Of a DNA stretch of 64,000 nt, positions 60,282 through 64,000 are shown piece after piece. Position 1 is the first letter of the stretch; every line of letters starts with the position of its first letter. The notes under the pieces are model-generated. The model did not search any database. It was not told where the DNA came from and worked only from the letters and a program-made list of their open reading frames with translations. Source of the DNA: Pelagibacteraceae bacterium AG-319-F18 (GTDB lineage: Bacteria; Pseudomonadota; Alphaproteobacteria; Pelagibacterales; Pelagibacteraceae); NCBI GenBank assembly GCA_003283905.1, contig QBXA01000003.1:20285-84284 (forward strand), given 5' to 3'. Position numbers and translations under genes: made by a program.

Positions 60282-60882
60282 AAAAAAATTTATTTATCTT
60301 ATTTCTCCGAACTATATATATCCTCAATTTTATCAAGACTTAAAGGAAGTGCTAAAAACTAATAAGGTTGGTCTTTTTCAAATGAGGCTCAAAAAATATT
60401 CATTTAAGGAAAAAATTTTAATTGGAAAAAGAATTAAGCAGATTTGTAAAAAAAACAGTGTAAAATTTTTAGTAAATGATGATCCAATACTTTCAAAAAA
60501 ACTTAAAGCTGATGGTTGCCATTTAGGTCATAAAGATATGGACATAAGCAATGTAAGAAAAATAATTGGAAATAAAATTATTGGAATTACCTGCCATAAC
60601 TCTATCAGATTAGCAAAAACTGCTATCAAAGAAAAAGCTAGTTATATTTCCTTTGGAGCTTTTTTTTCTACTAAAACAAAAAAAGTAAAGTTTAAGGCTA
60701 CAACTACAATTTTAAATAAAGCAAAAAAGTTAACCAAAACCCCGATAGTTGCTATTGGAGGAATAAATTTTAATAATTATAAAAAACTGTTATTGAACAA
60801 TGCTAATTTATTAGCTATCTCAGGCTACGTTTGGAATAATAAAAAATATAAACCCTTAGAAACTATAGAAAAACTTACATGA
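60268..60882 (+). CDS. ThiE-like thiamine-phosphate synthase family protein (divergent)
   Basis: A 204-residue TIM barrel of the ThiE/TenI family, with FQMRLKKYS, VNDDPILSKKLKADGCHLGH, GITCHNS, YISFGAFFSTKTKK and AIGGINFNN. Several positions differ from canonical ThiE (NDR is NDD, HLGQ is HLGH, and the GPxF motif is GAFF), so it may not have true thiamine-phosphate synthase activity. The TTG start at 60268 overlaps fba by 14 nt; no nearby ATG fits. A ThiE-like gene after fba is also known from other alphaproteobacteria. Confidence 0.75.
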   Translation: MRISKKKFIYLISPNYIYPQFYQDLKEVLKTNKVGLFQMRLKKYSFKEKILIGKRIKQICKKNSVKFLVNDDPILSKKLKADGCHLGHKDMDISNVRKIIGNKIIGITCHNSIRLAKTAIKEKASYISFGAFFSTKTKKVKFKATTTILNKAKKLTKTPIVAIGGINFNNYKKLLLNNANLLAISGYVWNNKKYKPLETIEKLT

Positions 60883-61439
60883 AAATTAATGCTGGAGAAA
60901 TTAGAATAGGTATGCTTTTAGAATACAAAAATGATTTATGGCAAGTTCTCAAAACTCAACATGTAAAACCAGGTAAAGGTGGAGCATTTGCCCAAGTAGA
61001 AATGAAAAGTGTGGGAAAAAACACAAAATTAAATGAAAGATTTAGATCTAGTGAAACTGTTGAAAAAGCATCTCTAGAGGAAACAGATTTTAACTATCTA
61101 TATGATGATGAAAATAATTATATTTTTATGAACCCTGAAACATATGACCAAATTGAAATTAAAAAAGATATTGTTGGAAAAAAAGGAAAGTTAATGACTG
61201 AAAATCTTGAAGTCTCCGTAAGTTTTTATAACGATAACCCAATTTCAGTTGAGCTTCCAAATCAAGTAACATGTAAAATTGAAACAACAGATGTAGCACT
61301 TAAGGGTCAAACTGTTTCATCATCATATAAACCAGCCACTCTGGATAATGGTTTAAATATTCTGGTTCCACCTTTTATAGAATCAGGGGATGAAGTAATT
61401 ATTGATACAAGAACCCTCGAGTATATAAAAAAAATATAA
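60879..61439 (+). CDS. efp: Translation elongation factor P
   Basis: A 186-residue EF-P with three beta-barrel domains. The usual modification loop is present as VKPGKGGAF (Lys33, the position modified in many bacteria), and the C-terminal domain has TLDNGLNILVPPFIESGDEVIIDTRTLEY. It helps ribosomes pass polyproline stretches. Its ATG overlaps the ThiE-like stop by 4 nt, and suhB follows 5 nt later. Confidence 0.96.
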   Translation: MKINAGEIRIGMLLEYKNDLWQVLKTQHVKPGKGGAFAQVEMKSVGKNTKLNERFRSSETVEKASLEETDFNYLYDDENNYIFMNPETYDQIEIKKDIVGKKGKLMTENLEVSVSFYNDNPISVELPNQVTCKIETTDVALKGQTVSSSYKPATLDNGLNILVPPFIESGDEVIIDTRTLEYIKKI

Positions 61440-61444
61440 TCACA

Positions 61445-62185
61445 ATGATTTCTATATCTGCAAATCTTAATGTAATGATCAAAGCTGCAGAAAAAGCATC
61501 TAAATCTGTAATTAGAGATTTTGGAGAGGTTGAAAAATTACAAGTATCAAAAAAAGGACCTTATGATTTTGTTACAAAAACAGACAAACATGTAGAAAAA
61601 ATTTTAATTGAAGAATTATCAAAAATTAAAAAAAACTACTCTTTTATAACTGAAGAAACTGGAATAATTAAAAATAATGATAAAGAAAATATTTGGATTA
61701 TTGACCCAATTGATGGAACAACAAACTTTTTGCATGGAATACCTCACTTTGCAATCTGCATAGCTCTTCAATCCAAAGAGGAAATTGTAAGTGGTTTAAT
61801 TTTCGATCCAATCAAAGATGAAATGTTTTTTGCTGAAAAAGATAAAGGAGCCTTCTTAAACAACCAAAGACTAAGAGTCTCAAAAAAGAACTCGATTGAT
61901 GATTGTCTATTTTCAAGTAACCATGAAGGTGTCAAATTTAGTGATCTCAACATGAGATATAGTGGGTGTGCTGCATTAGACCTGGCTTATGTAGCATCAG
62001 GAAGACTTGATGGATTTTTTCATAATAACATTAACCTTTGGGATGTTGCTGCTGGAGCCATAATAGTTAGAGAAGCTGGCGGAATAGTAAATGATATAAG
62101 TAAATTTGCTATTAATAAGATTGATATTAAAGCTTCAAGTGTTGCAATTAATGAAAAAATGTTGGAAAATTTAGTTAACTTTTAA
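61445..62185 (+). CDS. suhB: Inositol monophosphatase family protein (SuhB-like)
   Basis: A 246-residue Mg-dependent phosphatase. Metal ligands are in TEETG and IDPIDGTTNFLHGIPHFAI (given as IDPIDGTTNF), and the late LWDVAAGAIIVREAGG motif is complete. SuhB dephosphorylates inositol phosphates in vitro and in E. coli also acts with Nus factors on rRNA transcription. The efp-suhB order is common in alphaproteobacteria. Confidence 0.94.
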   Translation: MISISANLNVMIKAAEKASKSVIRDFGEVEKLQVSKKGPYDFVTKTDKHVEKILIEELSKIKKNYSFITEETGIIKNNDKENIWIIDPIDGTTNFLHGIPHFAICIALQSKEEIVSGLIFDPIKDEMFFAEKDKGAFLNNQRLRVSKKNSIDDCLFSSNHEGVKFSDLNMRYSGCAALDLAYVASGRLDGFFHNNINLWDVAAGAIIVREAGGIVNDISKFAINKIDIKASSVAINEKMLENLVNF

Positions 62186-62213
62186 TTGTGTTATAAAATT
62201 CTTTTGCTATAAG
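62186..62213 (+). promoter_or_regulatory. Candidate sigma-70 promoter for rpmE-trcR-rpsU-tRNA-fMet
   Basis: TTGTGT (62186-62191), a 16-nt spacer, then TATAAG (62208-62213), 7 nt before the rpmE ATG. The predicted transcript would be leaderless or carry a leader of only about one base. Confidence 0.45.
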
Positions 62214-62220
62214 TCTCGAT

Positions 62221-62451
62221 ATGAAAAAAGACATACACCCTAATTATCACACAATTAAAGTCGAAATGACTGATGGAACTCAATTTGAAACAAAATCAAC
62301 TTGGGGTGCTGAGGGTGATTTACTTAAATTAGAAATTGATCCAAAATCTCATTCTGCATGGACAGGTGGAAAACAAAAGTTAATGGATAAAGGTAGAATA
62401 AGTAAATTTAATAAAAAATTTCAAAACTTTAAATCAGATAAAAAAAATTAA
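62221..62451 (+). CDS. rpmE: Ribosomal protein bL31
   Basis: A 76-residue L31 with [21 protein letters not shown] and the terminal [25 protein letters not shown] segment. No cysteines are present, so this is the zinc-free form. It sits at the bridge between ribosomal subunits. The trcR gene follows directly with no spacer, and the -10 box is 7 nt before its ATG. Confidence 0.95.
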   Translation: MKKDIHPNYHTIKVEMTDGTQFETKSTWGAEGDLLKLEIDPKSHSAWTGGKQKLMDKGRISKFNKKFQNFKSDKKN

Positions 62452-63039
62452 ATGTCAAACGCACCTTTGATGCCAATGGCTACAGCTGTTTGGTTAGTTG
62501 AAAATACAACACTTACTTTCAAACAAATTGCAAATTTTTGTAACTTACACGAAGTTGAAATTCAAGGAATAGCTGATGGTGAGGTTGCAAAAGGAATTAA
62601 AGCTTATAACCCAATAATTTCAGGTCAACTTTCTAGAGAAGAAATTGAATTATCGTCTAAAGATGAAAATCGGCCCCTACTTATCAAAAATACTGATATC
62701 GAGATATCTAATAACGAAAAGAAAATAAAAAAATATATACCCTTATCTAAAAGGCAGGACAAACCAGACTCAGCATTATGGTTGATTAGAGAACATAATA
62801 TGCTTAAAGATTCACAGATTGCAAAACTAGTTGGTATAACTAAAAATTCAGTTACTTCTATAAGAAATAAGAGCTATTGGAATTATAACAATTTAAATCC
62901 GAAAGATCCTGTTGCTCTAAATTTATTTAGTCAAAAAGATCTTGTGGAGGCTTTAGAAAAAGCAGAACGAAGAATTAAAAGAGAAAAAAAAGAAAAAGAA
63001 AAAGCAAGATTAACAAAAGAAATTTCAAACATTGAATAA
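62452..63039 (+). CDS. trcR: Cell cycle transcriptional regulator TrcR (DUF1013)
   Basis: A 195-residue DUF1013 protein, named TrcR in Caulobacter. It has an N-terminal helical DNA-binding-like region (MATAVWLVENTTLTFKQIANFC, HEVEIQGIADGEV) and a second helix-turn-helix-like region (DSALWLIREHNMLKDSQIAKLVGITKNSVTSIRNKSYWN, read as two parts around residues 105-145), ending in a Lys/Glu-rich coiled helix. The family is found in alphaproteobacteria. Its place between L31 and S21 suggests growth-rate linked expression. Confidence 0.88.
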   Translation: MSNAPLMPMATAVWLVENTTLTFKQIANFCNLHEVEIQGIADGEVAKGIKAYNPIISGQLSREEIELSSKDENRPLLIKNTDIEISNNEKKIKKYIPLSKRQDKPDSALWLIREHNMLKDSQIAKLVGITKNSVTSIRNKSYWNYNNLNPKDPVALNLFSQKDLVEALEKAERRIKREKKEKEKARLTKEISNIE

Positions 63040-63060
63040 ATTTAATAGACATCAAAATTT

Positions 63061-63066
63061 TATAAT
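63061..63066 (+). promoter_or_regulatory. Perfect -10 box before rpsU
   Basis: TATAAT at 63061-63066, 27 nt before the rpsU ATG. No good -35 box is at 16-18 nt (TTGAAT at 63032 is 23 nt away), so this is at best an internal promoter. Confidence 0.3.
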
Positions 63067-63093
63067 GATAACTACTCACAATTAATAATATTT

Positions 63094-63288
63094 ATGAAAA
63101 TTGAAGTTAAAGATAATAATATTGAACAAGCACTTAGAGTTCTCAAAAGAAAACTTCAACGTGATGGGTTTTTTAAAGTAATTAAATTAAAAAATACCTA
63201 TGAAAAACCATCAGAAAAGAAAAAGAGAATAATGCAAGATAATATCAAGAGAGTTAAAAAGTTAAACAAACTTAAAAATAGAATTTAA
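63094..63288 (+). CDS. rpsU: Ribosomal protein bS21
   Basis: A 64-residue S21, highly basic. It starts with IEVKDNNIEQALRVLKRKLQRDG and ends in a Lys-rich helix. S21 binds near the anti-Shine-Dalgarno end of 16S rRNA and helps start translation. The stop codon is only 6 nt before the initiator tRNA gene, so the two are probably on one transcript. Confidence 0.95.
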   Translation: MKIEVKDNNIEQALRVLKRKLQRDGFFKVIKLKNTYEKPSEKKKRIMQDNIKRVKKLNKLKNRI

Positions 63289-63294
63289 GTATAT

Positions 63295-63371
<77 letters not shown>

Positions 63372-63379
63372 ATTCCAGG

Positions 63380-63403
63380 CTAGATTTTAAAATTAGATTT
63401 TTT
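63380..63403 (+). terminator. Weak terminator after tRNA-fMet
   Basis: CTAGATTTT and AAAATTAG form an imperfect AT-rich stem (one bulged G), followed by ATTTTTT. It overlaps the end of the convergent transaldolase-like gene. Confidence 0.35.
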
Positions 63404-64000
63404 ACTGTCTACTAGAAAAGCTTTAACTGTTTCTTTTGTTAGTTGATCAAATGATTTTCCAAATTTTTCTATTTTTTCAATAATAGCTGGTGGCGCAGTA
63501 ATGATATGACAACTTAATTGTTTTGCTTGCAAATAATTATAAGGCTCACGAACACTAGCCCATAATATCTCAACATTCTTAAACGTTTTAGCTAATTTAA
63601 TACTCTTAATAAATTCTGGTACTGGATCTTTACCTGTATCACCTGCTCTTCCTGCAAAAATAGAAATAATCACTTTTGTTTTTTTATTAATTAATTTTAA
63701 AATTTTTTCAGTTTGTTTAGCGTTATAAACAGCAGTTATGTTAAGTTTTATATTTTGATTATTTAGCTCTTTAATAATTTGGCTCATAAATTTACCCTTA
63801 GAATTAGAAACTGGCACTTTTACATAAACATTTTTTCCCCAAGTATTAATTTTCATTGCTTGATTTTTCATTTCTTTGTAATCATCAGCAAATACTTCAA
63901 GTGATACAGGTTTATTATTACAAATTTTAAGAATTTTTTTTGAATAAGATTTGTAATCTTTTGCTCCAGCTTTTCTCATTAAGCTTGGGTTGGTTGTAAA
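63380..64000 (-). CDS. Transaldolase/fructose-6-phosphate aldolase family protein, cut at window edge
   Basis: The frame runs to the window end: bases above the ATG at 63979 still encode the family motif FTTNPSLM, so that ATG is internal and the true start lies beyond 64000. The visible 206 residues include VSLEVFADDYKEM, VYVKVPVSNSKG (the Lys of the Schiff base is likely here), LNITAVYNAKQ and a late ASVREPYN segment. The protein is a small transaldolase-like aldolase; whether it transfers dihydroxyacetone in the pentose phosphate pathway or acts as a fructose-6-phosphate aldolase is not decided by sequence alone. Confidence 0.85.
   Translation of the reverse strand, partial: FTTNPSLMRKAGAKDYKSYSKKILKICNNKPVSLEVFADDYKEMKNQAMKINTWGKNVYVKVPVSNSKGKFMSQIIKELNNQNIKLNITAVYNAKQTEKILKLINKKTKVIISIFAGRAGDTGKDPVPEFIKSIKLAKTFKNVEILWASVREPYNYLQAKQLSCHIITAPPAIIEKIEKFGKSFDQLTKETVKAFLVDSKKSNFKI

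Overview
The window looks like a piece of a SAR11 (Pelagibacterales, Candidatus Pelagibacter-like) chromosome. This is inferred from strong AT richness (about 70% A+T by eye), very short or negative intergenic gaps, a circularly permuted alphaproteobacterial-type tmRNA, a TrcR/DUF1013 gene, the yebC-(ruvC-like)-tolQRAB-pal-ybgF-tilS-ftsH order, and central carbon genes typical of SAR11 (pyruvate phosphate dikinase, class I aldolase). I ran no database search, so the assignment rests on recognising protein families. There are about 67 protein genes, two tRNAs and one tmRNA. I see no insertion sequences, phage modules, CRISPR or rRNA.

Layout. 1-2600 (minus): elongasome genes mreB-mreC-mreD-mrdA, tightly coupled behind leuA (2602-4173). 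4275-9481 (minus): a peptide-type ABC importer (dppA, dppB, dppC and a fused double ATPase), with a stable hairpin after the binding-protein gene. 9563-12920 (minus): ilvB-ilvN-ilvC, which with leuA cover much of branched-chain amino acid synthesis. 12969-17463 (minus): hflK-hflC-DUF2065-degP-miaA, an envelope proteolysis unit. 17515-19267: convergent mrp and thyX. 19310-19600 (plus): two-piece tmRNA. 19647-22341 (minus): two envelope-type genes, a methyltransferase and an acyltransferase, the only accessory-looking part. 22443-28844 (minus): ppdK, glyS, glyQ and an S49 protease. 28959-34742: isoprenoid genes (ispB, then dxs-ispA-xseB) with pdxH and aroC. 34763-39229 (plus): sua5, an ABC-2 exporter pair, an RluA-family pseudouridine synthase and rpoH, with tRNA-Arg(TCG) on the other strand. 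39226-47671 (minus): purA, thiD, glmM, folP, ftsH, tilS, ybgF. 47754-51674 (minus): the tolQRAB-pal envelope machine. 51726-55062 (minus): a RuvC-like resolvase, yebC, ymdB-type phosphoesterase, 5-FCL, zapA and a coiled-coil gene. 55116-63288 (plus): tkt-gap-pgk-fba, a ThiE-like gene, efp, suhB, rpmE, trcR, rpsU, then initiator tRNA. 63380-end (minus): a transaldolase-family gene cut by the window edge.

How the parts fit. Carbon genes (ppdK, gap with an NADP-type cofactor loop, pgk, class I fba, tkt, transaldolase-like) fit a reversible or gluconeogenic lower pathway. Envelope genes (mre, tol-pal, degP, hflKC, ftsH, acyltransferase) dominate the minus strand. Candidate RpoH-type promoters occur before both hflK and ftsH, which encode a regulator and protease pair, and rpoH itself is in the window.

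The observations I would follow first are these. A divergent phage-type RuvC-like protein sits in the usual ruvC place, with ruvA and ruvB absent from the locus. The two RpoH-like promoters share one spacing. Several -10 boxes lie only 5-8 nt before start codons, suggesting leaderless mRNAs. The initiator tRNA has an A29:U41 pair and lies 6 nt behind rpsU.
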